Source: Petrocella sp024636985
GTDB taxonomy: Bacteria; Bacillota; Clostridia; Lachnospirales; Vallitaleaceae
Direction of reading: 5' to 3'
Length of the DNA stretch: 22,730 bases
Assembly (NCBI GenBank): GCA_024636985.1
Contig: JAGXFY010000086.1
Coordinates: 1-22,730, forward strand
The notes under the pieces are model-generated. The model saw nothing but the letters and a program-made list of their open reading frames with translations. It was not told the DNA's origin and did not search any database. Both the position numbers and the translations under genes were made by a program. This document shows, piece by piece, positions 6,566 to 14,152 of this stretch (positions are counted from its first letter, which is position 1; each line of letters begins with the position of its first letter).

Positions 6566-7460
6566 AAAAATAATATTCTAATATTTTTTCTAATTCTGCT
6601 TGAATTTCTTTTCGGACGAATTCTGGTTCTAATACTTGGCAATGACTTCCAAAGGACATGATATAGTAAAAAATCCATTCTCCTTTAGGATACTTGATCT
6701 CTACGATATAACTACCATCCTCTTGTTGTTCATAGTCTTCAAACTCATCGAATACTCTATATTCCATTTTTTCAGATAGTTTTAATTTGAGTAAAATAAA
6801 GTCTTCCTGAAAGACTTCTTTCTCCAAAAAAATCTGTTTTGGGTTTTTCCTTTGAAAAATTTCATCCTCTACTAATAACTCTTTGATTCGTCGAAGTTTA
6901 AAAAATCTCATATCCTTTCGTGTGTGGCAATAGCCATATAGATACCAAGCTCCACCTTTAAAACACAGTTTTAACGGTTCAACTTCACGAAAAGTTGTTT
7001 GTTTTTTTGCACTTGAATAGGAAAATTTAATCACATGTTTTTCTAATATTGCCCCTTTGATTGTATTAAATACGTCTGTCTCATTTTGTGCATTTGCCCA
7101 TGAGGAAAAGTCGACTTCAATCCAATCCGTTTCCGATTCTCCCAACAGACTGCTTATCTTATTAAATGTTGTTTCGGTTTTATTTAGATCAATGGCCTTA
7201 ATCGCTTTTAGAGAAGATAAAATATCGTCTTTTTCCGCATCGGTAATTACTGCTTTATTCAAAATAAAGTTTGGAAGTAATGAAATACCTCCACCTCTTC
7301 CTTTTTTCATATAAACCGGAATTCCAACCGCTGACAAGATTTCAACATCGCGAAAAATAGTCCTTGTGGAGACTTCGAAACGCTCAGCAAGTTCCCTAGA
7401 TGTCACTGTTTTTTTTTCTAGTAAAATATATACGATTTCAAATAGCCTGTTGATTTGCAT
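6564..7460 (-). CDS. YafY-type transcription regulator with HTH and WYL domains
   Basis: The product has 298 residues from the ATG at 7460 (MQINRLFEIVYILLEKK). It is chosen over ATGs at 7469 and 7511 because AAGGGA lies nine bases before it. Residues 1-60 are a DeoR/HTH_11 winged helix (TSRELAERFEVSTRTIFRDV, GIPVYMKKGRGGGISLL). Residues about 120-190 form a WYL domain (VIKFSYSSAKKQTTFREVEPL, KGGAWYLYGYCHTRKDMRFFKLRRI), and the end is the WCX region. WYL regulators sense ligands, some of them nucleic-acid-derived, and often control stress, DNA-damage or defence genes. It is the first gene before the GyrI-like gene and likely regulates it. The upstream region has CTTACAGT twice and a hairpin AAGTGC-TTGG-GCACTT (7526-7541). 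Confidence 0.92.
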   Translation of the reverse strand: MQINRLFEIVYILLEKKTVTSRELAERFEVSTRTIFRDVEILSAVGIPVYMKKGRGGGISLLPNFILNKAVITDAEKDDILSSLKAIKAIDLNKTETTFNKISSLLGESETDWIEVDFSSWANAQNETDVFNTIKGAILEKHVIKFSYSSAKKQTTFREVEPLKLCFKGGAWYLYGYCHTRKDMRFFKLRRIKELLVEDEIFQRKNPKQIFLEKEVFQEDFILLKLKLSEKMEYRVFDEFEDYEQQEDGSYIVEIKYPKGEWIFYYIMSFGSHCQVLEPEFVRKEIQAELEKILEYYF

Positions 7461-7462
7461 TG

Positions 7463-7541
7463 AACTCATTCCCTTACTGTAAGAATTGTTTTTTAATAGT
7501 ATATCATACACTGTAAGTATAACTTAAGTGCTTGGGCACTT
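7463..7541 (-). promoter_or_regulatory. Leader of the WYL regulator with repeated CTTACAGT boxes
   Basis: Between the regulator start and 7541 the minus strand has CTTACAGT twice, the copy next to the start forming CTTAC-A-GTAAG, a TATACT that could be a -10 box, and a small hairpin (arms 7526-7531 and 7536-7541). Repeats so close to the start are plausible sites for self-regulation. Confidence 0.35.
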
Positions 7542-7590
7542 CTATTCATACTTAAGCGACATATAAATAATAAAAACGAAACACTAATTG

Positions 7591-8120
7591 TCACAATAAA
7601 ATTTCTAGTATTGTAATAAGAACAACAATGCCATAGACCCATTTATTCCAGTTAAAAATCCTTTCACCTCCGAAGCTTGCCATTGGATAAAATGGAATCA
7701 CACTGATTGCCAGGAGTATGCGTCCAAGTGTTACCACTGCATCAACAAATTCAATGTTAGCTAAGGAAGTTCTCCCGATAAGAACCAACAGGAAAACAGA
7801 TATCCATTGTAATAAAGCAGTCTTACCTAGAGCACTTCGAAACTCTTGATCTCTTCTGTACTCACTCGGGTACCAGTTACCGGAAATATAATAAGCACCA
7901 CCAAATATAGAAGCCATTGTTGGTATAAAATGCCACCATCGTTAACTCTAAAGGACCATTTTTCATTGGATAACCGCGTTCCAATATAGCCAAAGACAAC
8001 TCGAATACCAAGAATCACAAGTATAGCACCGATTACATAAAAGGCGTATTCAAGTCCTCTAATAAGTATTGGAAGAAGGAAAATTATGGTATACAAAAAT
8101 AAAGTGTGGTTGCCTGCCAA
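7591..8120 (-). pseudogene. Multi-pass membrane protein gene broken by a one-base frameshift
   Basis: Two overlapping frames together make one protein. The first (from about 8120) reads LFLYTIIFLLPILIRGLEYA, then GYIGTRLSNEKWSFRVNDGGI. The second continues FIPTMASIFGGAYYISGNWY, then further hydrophobic segments and PFYPMASFGGERIFNWNKWV. The switch falls at a run of four A on the plus strand (7927-7930); adding one base restores GGIFIPTMASIFGG in a single frame. About five or six membrane segments are visible. The end resembles the last helices of site-2-protease-like (M50) membrane proteins, but no HExxH is present in what remains, so that is only a guess. The N-terminus is also lost: a stop lies just upstream and another reading frame (8059-8169) runs into it. 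Confidence 0.6.
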
Positions 8121-8169
8121 TCAGTTCAGCACAAGCCCCATCATAGTAATCTATAAATTTTTTTGCCAT
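8059..8169 (-). pseudogene. N-terminal stub of an unidentified gene
   Basis: An ATG at 8169 behind a very good AGGAGGT (seven-base spacing) starts MAKKFIDYYDGACAELI. After about 17 residues the frame enters DNA that codes for the membrane protein in another frame, and it stops at 8061-8059 after 36 residues. The strong start signal and sudden change of coding frame point to a deletion that joined the first codons of one gene to the middle of another. The N-terminus looks a little like small cytosolic proteins with acidic helices, but I cannot name a family. Confidence 0.5.
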
Positions 8170-8215
8170 ATCTTGAACCTCCTGACCTTAGGTTTGCAAA
8201 TGATTAAACTACTCA

Positions 8216-9097
8216 TTATCTCGACATGGGTGGGTATAACTTTATGATTGTTTGGCAATCGCCAATCTTTTCCAACATTTCATCTTCATCCTTAAGATTA
8301 TTGGCAATGAAATCACGAATCATGACTTGCCATTTGCTCTGATGTTCTAATATCAAGACAATTGGTTGCTCCCTTTGCATTTTTAATAATTTTGTTACGA
8401 GGCCCTTAGCGTCATTTAATTGCATTTTTTTCGTTTTAATCATAACAATTAGCGCGCCTTCATAAGTATATATATTTTGAATGCGAAATAGTAGTTCCTC
8501 TTTATTTAGACCGATACCAAGCAGTGGCATTAAAATGTCCAAATGCTCCTGGTTCAAGAAGGGTTCTAACGCTTCAACTGTCATTGAATGATGAACCTTA
8601 GCTCTTTTGATTATTTCTTTAATCATCGTTAATTCAAATAGCCTTAGATTACTGATATCGTCTTCGGTCTGCTCACTGATCTGATTTGAATCAAGAATAG
8701 ACTTTTTAGCCTTTTTCTTATGTTTTGTCTCTAAATTAGCTACATCATGCCAAGGCTTTAAGTACAACTTAGTAATGCCTTCATTACTCAATCCTTTGAT
8801 CTTGTTCTCCAATCTAATATGACTGAAGTCTTTTTCAATATAATCTTTAAGAACACTGCCTCTATTGTAGCCATGGACCAACTCTAAAACCCTCACTTTA
8901 AGCTTTTTAGAATCAACAAGTAATTGTATGATTGTTTTTACTTCTTCAAGAGTCAATCCATGTAAGTCAGCTTTTAGATTAATTTGATCATGGGCATCTA
9001 TCTGATAGGTCACAAGCTTCTTTATTTGAGCTGAATTTAGACAGGAGGGTTCTAGTACTTCTTTAATTGTAAGTTGAACTGCTTCTTCTTTACCCAT
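8216..9097 (-). CDS. Smr-domain-containing protein
   Basis: The product has 293 residues, starting at an ATG behind AGGAGGCG. Residues about 42-90 form an Smr domain: ADLHGLTLEEVKTIIQLL contains the DLHG motif, and VRVLELVHGYNRGSVLKDYI contains the VHG block, with YNRG in place of the usual GxG after HG. Smr domains act as nickases or RNA endonucleases, for example in MutS2 ribosome rescue. The middle has a lysine-rich linker (ETKHKKKAKK), and the C-terminal ~150 residues are helical and acidic with no recognised domain. The remaining part is unlike MutS2, so it is a stand-alone Smr protein of unknown role. A perfect hairpin (9143-9168) separates it from the upstream gene pair. Confidence 0.8.
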   Translation of the reverse strand: MGKEEAVQLTIKEVLEPSCLNSAQIKKLVTYQIDAHDQINLKADLHGLTLEEVKTIIQLLVDSKKLKVRVLELVHGYNRGSVLKDYIEKDFSHIRLENKIKGLSNEGITKLYLKPWHDVANLETKHKKKAKKSILDSNQISEQTEDDISNLRLFELTMIKEIIKRAKVHHSMTVEALEPFLNQEHLDILMPLLGIGLNKEELLFRIQNIYTYEGALIVMIKTKKMQLNDAKGLVTKLLKMQREQPIVLILEHQSKWQVMIRDFIANNLKDEDEMLEKIGDCQTIIKLYPPMSR

Positions 9098-9142
9098 TCA
9101 CGCCTCCTATCTACCAACAGCTAAAAGATCACAATATTAATA

Positions 9143-9168
9143 AGGCAAAAAAAATCTCTCTTTTGCCT
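9143..9168 (-). terminator. Rho-independent terminator between the dehydrogenase pair and the Smr gene
   Basis: A perfect 8-bp stem AGGCAAAA / TTTTGCCT with a 10-base loop. On the minus strand the loop-side T-run and the weak T-rich tail (TTATTAATATT) could end transcription of the 9197-10105 gene; on the plus strand it is followed by GTTCTAAATCTTT. Confidence 0.55.
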
Positions 9169-9196
9169 GTTCTAAATCTTTCAAATTTCACTTTAT

Positions 9197-10105
9197 TTAA
9201 TACAATCCATTATCCTTTAAAAACAACTTAATATTATCAAGTACCTTTTCACTCAAACGATCAAAGGCTTGCTTTGTTCTTCCCGATGACACGCCCATGC
9301 AATTGACATGAGCATGGGAAAGCAACTTGCCAGTATTGTCTCCTAGTGCTCCTAATGTATCACAGAAAAATTCATTACCACCCTTTTCAAGCCATTTTTC
9401 AAGAGCAGGAACGTCATGGGATGGACCTATAGATGTATTGAACATTATTTTGTTATTTCCAATTGATTCAAATTGTTCTTCATGAAATAAAATAACGTTC
9501 TTATTCAAACAGGAACAAACAACATCAACCGTGCTTAATAATTCTTTCAATGGAAGATATTTAATATTTCTTGCTTCTTCTTCCGGTTTACGTGTACGGC
9601 TATAATAATACAAATCTGCGCCCAGTGCCTGAAGTGCCACAGCCGTCATCTGTCCAGAAGTACCAAGGCCAACTATACCAACTTTCAAATCCGTAATCTC
9701 CATAGGAAGCTCTTTCCATTGCTTATCACCAAAACCATGTAGGTATCTAACAAGTTCACTAATTACATATTCAACAACGCCCTGATCGCCATAATCCCTT
9801 ATGCCATATACCGTAATATTTTTAGCATTGGCTGTAAGAATATCCACATTGGCACTTTGGGCGGAATATAAACTACAACACATGCCAATATATCGGATAT
9901 TAGGACAAGCATCCAATACTTCCTCATCCATATAAGTCGTATAGCTAAGAAGTACGGCATCTGCATCGCCAATTCGTTGAATGATTTCTAGGTTGTTCTT
10001 AGGCATATTATCAAACATGATCACTTCTTCTGCATAATCATGTAGTTTTTGCTGTGCCGATGGAATCAAACTAATGGGTTCAATTGCGACTAATTTTTTG
10101 AACAT
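9197..10105 (-). CDS. D-2-hydroxyacid-dehydrogenase-like NAD-binding protein, catalytic residues altered
   Basis: The product has 302 residues from the ATG at 10105 (MFKKLVAIEPISLIPSAQQ), chosen over an upstream frame extension because AGGAGGC lies seven bases before it. The fold is that of D-isomer-specific 2-hydroxyacid dehydrogenases: an N-terminal substrate domain (ADAVLLSYTTYMDEEVLDAC), then a Rossmann domain (VGIVGLGTSGQMTAVALQAL) and a return to the substrate domain. The family's catalytic Arg in N-x-x-R-G is Ile here (FNTSIGPSHD), and the expected Glu and His loops read CDTLGALGD and HVNCMGVSSG, without clear equivalents. Standard dehydrogenase activity is therefore doubtful. Its start is 13 bp downstream of the stop of the aspartate-dehydrogenase-like gene, so the two are one operon and probably one pathway. 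Confidence 0.8.
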   Translation of the reverse strand: MFKKLVAIEPISLIPSAQQKLHDYAEEVIMFDNMPKNNLEIIQRIGDADAVLLSYTTYMDEEVLDACPNIRYIGMCCSLYSAQSANVDILTANAKNITVYGIRDYGDQGVVEYVISELVRYLHGFGDKQWKELPMEITDLKVGIVGLGTSGQMTAVALQALGADLYYYSRTRKPEEEARNIKYLPLKELLSTVDVVCSCLNKNVILFHEEQFESIGNNKIMFNTSIGPSHDVPALEKWLEKGGNEFFCDTLGALGDNTGKLLSHAHVNCMGVSSGRTKQAFDRLSEKVLDNIKLFLKDNGLY

Positions 10106-10118
10106 ATTGATCTGCCTC

Positions 10119-10904
10119 CTAAAATACAATTGGTGATACGGCATTCTGTAGAACAGCTACCACACTCCAAGCGGCCACTTTGCTCGTTTTCGAATAAATA
10201 TTCAGTTCAGTTCTTATCTCTTCACCTTGAATCTCAATTTTGTATTCATCACCTTCAAACCCTGGTACTGCATCAATGTTCATAATTGTATTTTCAGGAC
10301 CTGCACTGGCTAGAGCAGTAGCCACTGCTACATTAACCTTGGTTGGAAGGATAGCAATAGCTTCTTTGGTTGTGCCTGTAAATACCTGCTCACGTTTTGT
10401 GATCTCTAATAATCCATCTTTATATAGTGGTGAATGATACAAGGATCCCGGTGCTTTCTGTGCGCTAATGGATGCTGTTATAGGGCTCATAAGAGCAGCC
10501 GTTCGTAAAATATCAAACCCACCTACAGCACCGCTTGCAATATATACACGACGGTTGTTACGTGCCGCTGTATTTTTAACGCGTTCATAGAATTCTTGAT
10601 CTGCGAATGCGCCAATTGATAGCACAACAAGATTTGAACTACCATTTAATATGGTTTCACTATAATCTTGTATTGATTTTACAGATGCAGCTTCTGCTAC
10701 AAAATCTGGTTTAAACGCCATAAGTTCGTTAATGTCAGCACAAGGCATACAGCCATGATGTTCTGCAAATGCTTTGGTACGATCATAATCTTTTCCCATT
10801 ACAGCAACGAGTTCATATTCTGGCAAGTAGCCATCTTTCAATGCCTTGGCTACGATTTCATTGAGCTTTCCGCAACCAATTAGCGCTAATTTCAGTTTAT
10901 CCAT
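10119..10904 (-). CDS. L-aspartate dehydrogenase-like protein (DUF108 family)
   Basis: The product has 261 residues, starting behind AGGAGAG. The N-terminal Rossmann part contains LKLALIGCGKLNEIVAKAL; then EAASVKSIQDYSETIL, LVVLSIGAFADQEFYERV and VYIASGAVGGFDILRTAAL follow the pattern of aspartate dehydrogenase (NadX) and its DUF108 C-terminal domain; the end is SKVAAWSVVAVLQNAVSPI. NadX oxidises L-aspartate to iminoaspartate with NAD(P), feeding NAD synthesis. The expected T-H-E-I motif with the catalytic His reads DEYKIEI here, so the substrate or reaction may differ. No nadA or nadC is nearby. The 2-hydroxyacid-dehydrogenase-like partner suggests a small oxidoreductase pathway on an amino or keto acid. 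Confidence 0.8.
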   Translation of the reverse strand: MDKLKLALIGCGKLNEIVAKALKDGYLPEYELVAVMGKDYDRTKAFAEHHGCMPCADINELMAFKPDFVAEAASVKSIQDYSETILNGSSNLVVLSIGAFADQEFYERVKNTAARNNRRVYIASGAVGGFDILRTAALMSPITASISAQKAPGSLYHSPLYKDGLLEITKREQVFTGTTKEAIAILPTKVNVAVATALASAGPENTIMNIDAVPGFEGDEYKIEIQGEEIRTELNIYSKTSKVAAWSVVAVLQNAVSPIVF

Positions 10905-10978
10905 TGTATTCTCTCCTAAGGTTTATTTTTAGTTATATCTTAACATATAATGCACTCTCAGGCCAACTACCCAAGAAC

Positions 10979-11012
10979 AAAGAGGCTACGCCTCGCTTTG
11001 CAAAGCAAATTG
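10979..11012. repeat. Two adjacent palindromes in the leader of the aspartate dehydrogenase-like gene
   Basis: GAGGC-TAC-GCCTC followed at once by GCTTTGCAAAGC, a perfect 12-bp palindrome. The outer bases CAAAG and CTTTG extend the first stem. The higher GC of this patch compared with its surroundings suggests a small mobile palindromic repeat or an RNA stem. The rest of the gap 10905-11069 holds a possible promoter (TTGGCC, 18 bp, TAAGAT, minus strand near 10962-10933) and no gene. Confidence 0.4.
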
Positions 11013-11069
11013 TTCCGGCAGGAATGATTTCCTTGATAGTTTACATAGCATAAACTTTCCTGGAGAATT

Positions 11070-11105
11070 AAAAAAAGGATATCTCCTAAATAGCGGTAGA
11101 TATCC
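11070..11105 (-). terminator. Rho-independent terminator
   Basis: On the minus strand GGATATCT (11105-11098) pairs with AGATATCC (11084-11077) around a 13-base loop, followed by seven T (11076-11070). It lies 105 bp downstream of the DUF6790 stop and about 165 bp upstream of the aspartate dehydrogenase-like gene. It could end the TetR-SRPBCC-DUF6790 operon or be an attenuator for the dehydrogenase pair. Confidence 0.8.
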
Positions 11106-11114
11106 CTATAGAAC

Positions 11115-11192
11115 AAATCCTGAAATTCTCACAAGTAGGTTAATGCATGAAAGCCTCAAGGGCCCTCCACCCCTGATAAGATGCTAGGATTT
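11115..11192 (-). ncRNA. Possible structured RNA element just before the terminator
   Basis: The minus strand starts with AAATCCT and ends with AGGATTT, a 7-bp closing stem over 78 bases. Inside, CTTATCAGGGGTGGAGGG resembles the first conserved half of the SAM-I (S-box) core, and CAGGGG can pair with CCCTTG. The second S-box half (GAAACC then GGCAACC) is not there, only CATTAACC. With the terminator immediately downstream it looks like a leader with a ligand or attenuator structure, or a decayed S-box. Confidence 0.3.
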
Positions 11193-11210
11193 TGATATAC
11201 AGGTGATGAA

Positions 11211-11723
11211 CTAAATGTCGGCTTGCTTTCTTTCTTTTGCCACTTTGAGGTAGAGCACAATTAATATAATTGGCAAGATAAAGTCCCAATAGACAACAAT
11301 GCCTGTATTGCTTGGTGAAAAGTTTTGATTTTCAATCATATGCATAATATGGGTTATACCTGCACCCCACAAGAAGGCTGATCTTGTAATAATATAAGGC
11401 AGCCAAAATGAGCGTATCCAAAACCCCATAAACCCTATAAGCCCAATCCCAAAAGCAGCAAAGGCTAGTTCCATCTGAAACCCACTATTTAATGGCCACC
11501 CGATGGATTGTGCCACTTGATCTGCATATATGATATGGCCCATAATACCACTAATCATACCAAACCACCCCGAAAGACCAATGGTATAAATTGCAATGAT
11601 TTAGGTAGTAGACTCTATTCTCCTTTTATTTCTAGTTGAATATAAGTGAACAGTTATAGATATTATAGTGACCACTATCTGCATGTATATATTCAACCCT
11701 GATATTTCAAAAAGTTCTTTCAT
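11211..11723 (-). pseudogene. DUF6790-family membrane protein gene with one nonsense codon
   Basis: The frame from an ATG at 11723 (MKELFEISGLNIYMQIVV), behind GAGGAGA with an eight-base gap, stays coherent to the stop at 11211 except for a TAA at 11603-11601 (codon 41). Upstream of it is RNKRRIESTT and downstream is IIAIYTIGLSGWFGMISGIM, so one base change (CAA to TAA) is the simplest explanation. The second part has four hydrophobic segments, with the family features GHIIYADQVAQSIGWP and MELAFAAFGIGLIGFMGFW, plus NFSPSNTGIVVYWD. The function of DUF6790 proteins is unknown. It lies 27 bp downstream of the SRPBCC gene, in the operon begun by the TetR remnant. Confidence 0.75.
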
Positions 11724-11750
11724 CATCTATCTCCTCTATTTATATTTCCT

Positions 11751-12200
11751 CTATTTTGCAGATTCCTTAGACTCAATATACATCTTGAAATCTTCATTAT
11801 TTTTATTAAAGTCCATAGCAGTTGGTTCAATAATCGATTTCATGACAAAGCGAATGAGTAGTCCACTAAAATTTTCAGCTTGAATGAATTCTGTTTGACC
11901 CTGGCCTATATCTTTAAAGATAAATTGATGATGACCGTCGAATATTCCTTTAACACCTAAGTGACCTAACCACTCAAATGATTGATTTTCTTGAACTTTA
12001 ATAACAGTAGGTTTCATGGTCATTTTTACTAAATCATCCCTTAAGAAATCCACCGATATTCGATCCCCAACCCTTTTATCACCCTTTGGTATCCGTAAAA
12101 AATGATTCCATTGAGTATGCTCTTCAAAATTCATAAAAGCTTGCCATACCTTTTCTAATTGGGCATCAATAATGATGCTACTTTCTATTCTATGTTTCAT
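11751..12200 (-). CDS. SRPBCC-family (polyketide cyclase/START-like) protein
   Basis: The product is a 149-residue single-domain protein. Typical SRPBCC pieces are the first strand SSIIIDAQLEKVWQAFMNFE, the W-N block (HTQWNHFLRI), GDRISVDFL, a central FEWLGHLGVKGIFDGHHQFI strand pair and the long C-terminal helix. The fold has a deep hydrophobic pocket; the ligand is unknown. It starts one base after the TetR remnant stop, so translation is probably coupled to it, and is followed by the DUF6790 gene. TetR plus SRPBCC is a frequent arrangement in which the regulator controls the pocket protein. Confidence 0.88.
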   Translation of the reverse strand: MKHRIESSIIIDAQLEKVWQAFMNFEEHTQWNHFLRIPKGDKRVGDRISVDFLRDDLVKMTMKPTVIKVQENQSFEWLGHLGVKGIFDGHHQFIFKDIGQGQTEFIQAENFSGLLIRFVMKSIIEPTAMDFNKNNEDFKMYIESKESAK

Positions 12201-12201
12201 T

Positions 12202-12605
12202 TTAACAAACCCCTTTCATGATTAATTGTACCAACGCATCAATGAATTCACTGTCCAATTCTACAGTATTCTTATTTGTCTCTAATATATTCAGGTGATA
12301 TGGATAACTCATTGAAGCTTGAACATAGTTTAGTGCTACGTCTAAGGAATCAAATTGGAATACACCATCCTTTTTTCCAGCCATGAGTAATGCTCTAATA
12401 TCTTTCCAAAAAGGTTCAATAAAAGGCTTTATAACCATCATATTTTCTCTAGAAACAATTTCACGATGTAAAAAATCAACAAGTTCAGTATCTTTCTTCC
12501 TTAATTCAATAATGGTTCTAATATATTCCTCAAGTTGATTGAGGGGATTGGTTGTTTCTAAAACCCCTTCCTTATTTGGAAAATTACTTTATCTTTGTTT
12601 TCCAC
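12202..12605 (-). pseudogene. TetR/AcrR-family regulator lacking its DNA-binding domain
   Basis: The C-terminal part is continuous from about 12572 to the TAA at 12202: FPNKEGVLETTNPLNQLEEY, then IRTIIELRKKDTELVDFLHR and the ligand-domain tail ending ALVQLIMKGVC. FPNKEGVLE matches the end of the TetR helix-turn-helix region (usually YxxFxNKEGL). Just upstream a GTG at 12605 begins MENKDKVIFQ, a normal TetR start. Between these two pieces about 35-40 residues, including the recognition helix, are absent and the frame changes. An internal ATG (12441) could still start a short ligand-domain-only protein. Without the helix-turn-helix it cannot repress the SRPBCC operon. Confidence 0.7.
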
Positions 12606-12723
12606 AAGAATTCACCATTTATCAAATCTATACTTTATGTCCCATATGATAATAACTCATCATTATAGTTTCACCTACCACAAAACATTGGGCGTTTTTG
12701 TACTATCCAAATTTATTTCACTT

Positions 12724-13183
12724 TCAGAGTTTATTATGCAATTCTACGGCTTTCTTCCAATAATAGAACCCTTCCGGTGTTATCTTTTTAATCGTCTTGA
12801 AGTATTTAGCATAACCTTCAAGTTCAACGACTTCCTTGCTCAAATCCATAGATTCATCAAATCTTTCAATAGAATTATCCTTTGTCATGAGCAACATTGC
12901 ACTGTATGCTGCCTTTGAGCGCATAATAGAGCTTCCTCTATAATAAAGTTTCTGGAGAAAATATGGCTCCTTACACGCTTAACGCCCAGCTCCAATTCTT
13001 TGAATTCATCTTTTTTTACTACCCTCTCATTGAGACAATGAAGGATGTATCGTAAATGTCATGAAGAACATCATCCGATGTTTTATCTGACATTTCCCTA
13101 TAATTCAATTCATTCTGCGCAATCTCAGTAAATGTCTCTCTCACATGGTCCAGGTTTAAAACTTTATCAAACAGAATACTGAC
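12724..13183 (-). pseudogene. Unidentified gene with two frameshifts, cut by the IS3 element
   Basis: Three successive frames join into a plausible protein. The first is VSILFDKVLNLDHVRETFTE, up to DIYDTSFIVSM (stop at 13021-13019). The second is NERVVKKDEFKELELGVKRV. The third is KEPYFLQKLYYRGSSIMRSK, then AAYSAMLLMTKDNS and a C-terminus KAVELHNKL at 12724. The shifts fall near 13030 and near 12985. The N-terminus is cut at 13183, the left end of the insertion sequence. The protein is charged and helical, without membrane segments. I do not recognise a family. Confidence 0.5.
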
Positions 13184-13233
13184 TGACCCGTACCCCGTTT
13201 TGTAGACAATGAAAATTTACCAAAACAAACTCC

Positions 13234-14099
13234 TTATGCTGCATTATGCATCGTTTTAAGTGCCTGATTATAGTATTCCTCTGGTGTTAAATAATTGTTT
13301 GTTTCATGTATCCTTTTTCGATTATAAAAGATCCAAATGTATTCGAAAACAGCTGCTTTTGCTTCATTTCTGGTATGAAAATGTTGATCGCCTAGCCATT
13401 CTTCTTTTAACTTACCCCAGAAGCTCTCCATTGGTGCATTGTCCCAACAATTACCTTTTCTACTCATACTACATATGAAGCCATAGGCCTTGAGCAGTTT
13501 TTGGTATTTGAATGAACAATGTTGGCTGCCGCGATCAGATTGAAGTAAACATCCATCTACCTTGCCAATACGTCTGTGTGCATCATCTAAGGCACTGCAA
13601 ACAAGCTCCTTGGTCATGCGTTTATCCATTGCAGAGCCTACAACTTTCCTACCACATAAGTCAATGATACTAGCAACATATAGCCATCCTTCATCTGTTT
13701 TAACATATGTAATATCACTAACCATTTTCATATTGGGGGACTCTGCCGTAAGTCACGGTTTAGTAGGTTTTCATCTATTGGTAAGCGATGCCTTGAGTTC
13801 GTAGTAACTTTAAACTGACGACTGACTTTAGCATATATATGGTTGTCATGCATGATTCTTTCAATTCTTTTATGATTAATAAATGGTTTTATTATTTTAT
13901 CAAGTTCTTTTTTGATTTTTTTACTACCAAATACTCTGTTGCTTGCATTGTATAACTTGAGGATCATAGCCAAAAGATCCTGATCATCCCTATTGTGTTT
14001 ACATGGTTTACGGGTTCTCCATTTGTAGTAACCGCTCTTGGAAACATTTAATACTTCAGCCATTTTGACTATCCAAAATTCAGAGCGATGTTTTTCCAT
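13234..14099 (-). pseudogene. IS150-type transposase OrfB, frameshifted
   Basis: The first part (14099 to about 13735) carries the HTH_21 region (VSKSGYYKWRTRKP, RVFGSKKIKKEL, HKRIERIMHDN). The second (13731 to 13234) carries the integrase core: first Asp in VSDITYVKTDEGWLYVA, second in LLQSDRGSQHCSF, and Glu in NAPMESFWGKLKEEW. The two frames meet at CCCCCAATATG near 13730; one extra A would restore PNMKMVSDITYV in a single frame. A one-base deletion is likely. OrfB would normally be made as an OrfAB fusion by -1 frameshifting, and the codons before ATG 14099 (EKSEIVRYEF) are in the right frame for that. Confidence 0.85.
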
Positions 14100-14152
14100 G
14101 AATTCATAACGAACTATTTCAGATTTTTCGCAAAGTAGCTGGCTGCCTTTTT

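Noticed and set aside
10938..10960. TPP riboswitch, from CCTGAGAG on the minus strand
   Set aside because: CTGAGA alone is too short; the other TPP-box elements (ACCTGA, GGxTAATxCC) are absent.
11115..11192. Calling a SAM-I (S-box) riboswitch
   Set aside because: Only the first conserved block is similar; the GAAACC/GGCAACC block and a matching CTTATC/GATAAG closing stem are missing, and the downstream genes are not methionine-related. Listed only as a possible structured RNA.
11601..11603. Programmed readthrough, selenocysteine or recoding at the DUF6790 stop
   Set aside because: The stop is TAA, not TGA, there is no adjacent recoding structure, and nearby genes show the same kind of decay.
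12595..12918. Plus-strand ORF opposite the TetR and unidentified remnants
   Set aside because: The translation has no domain character and lies antisense to frames with clear protein features; it is a shadow.
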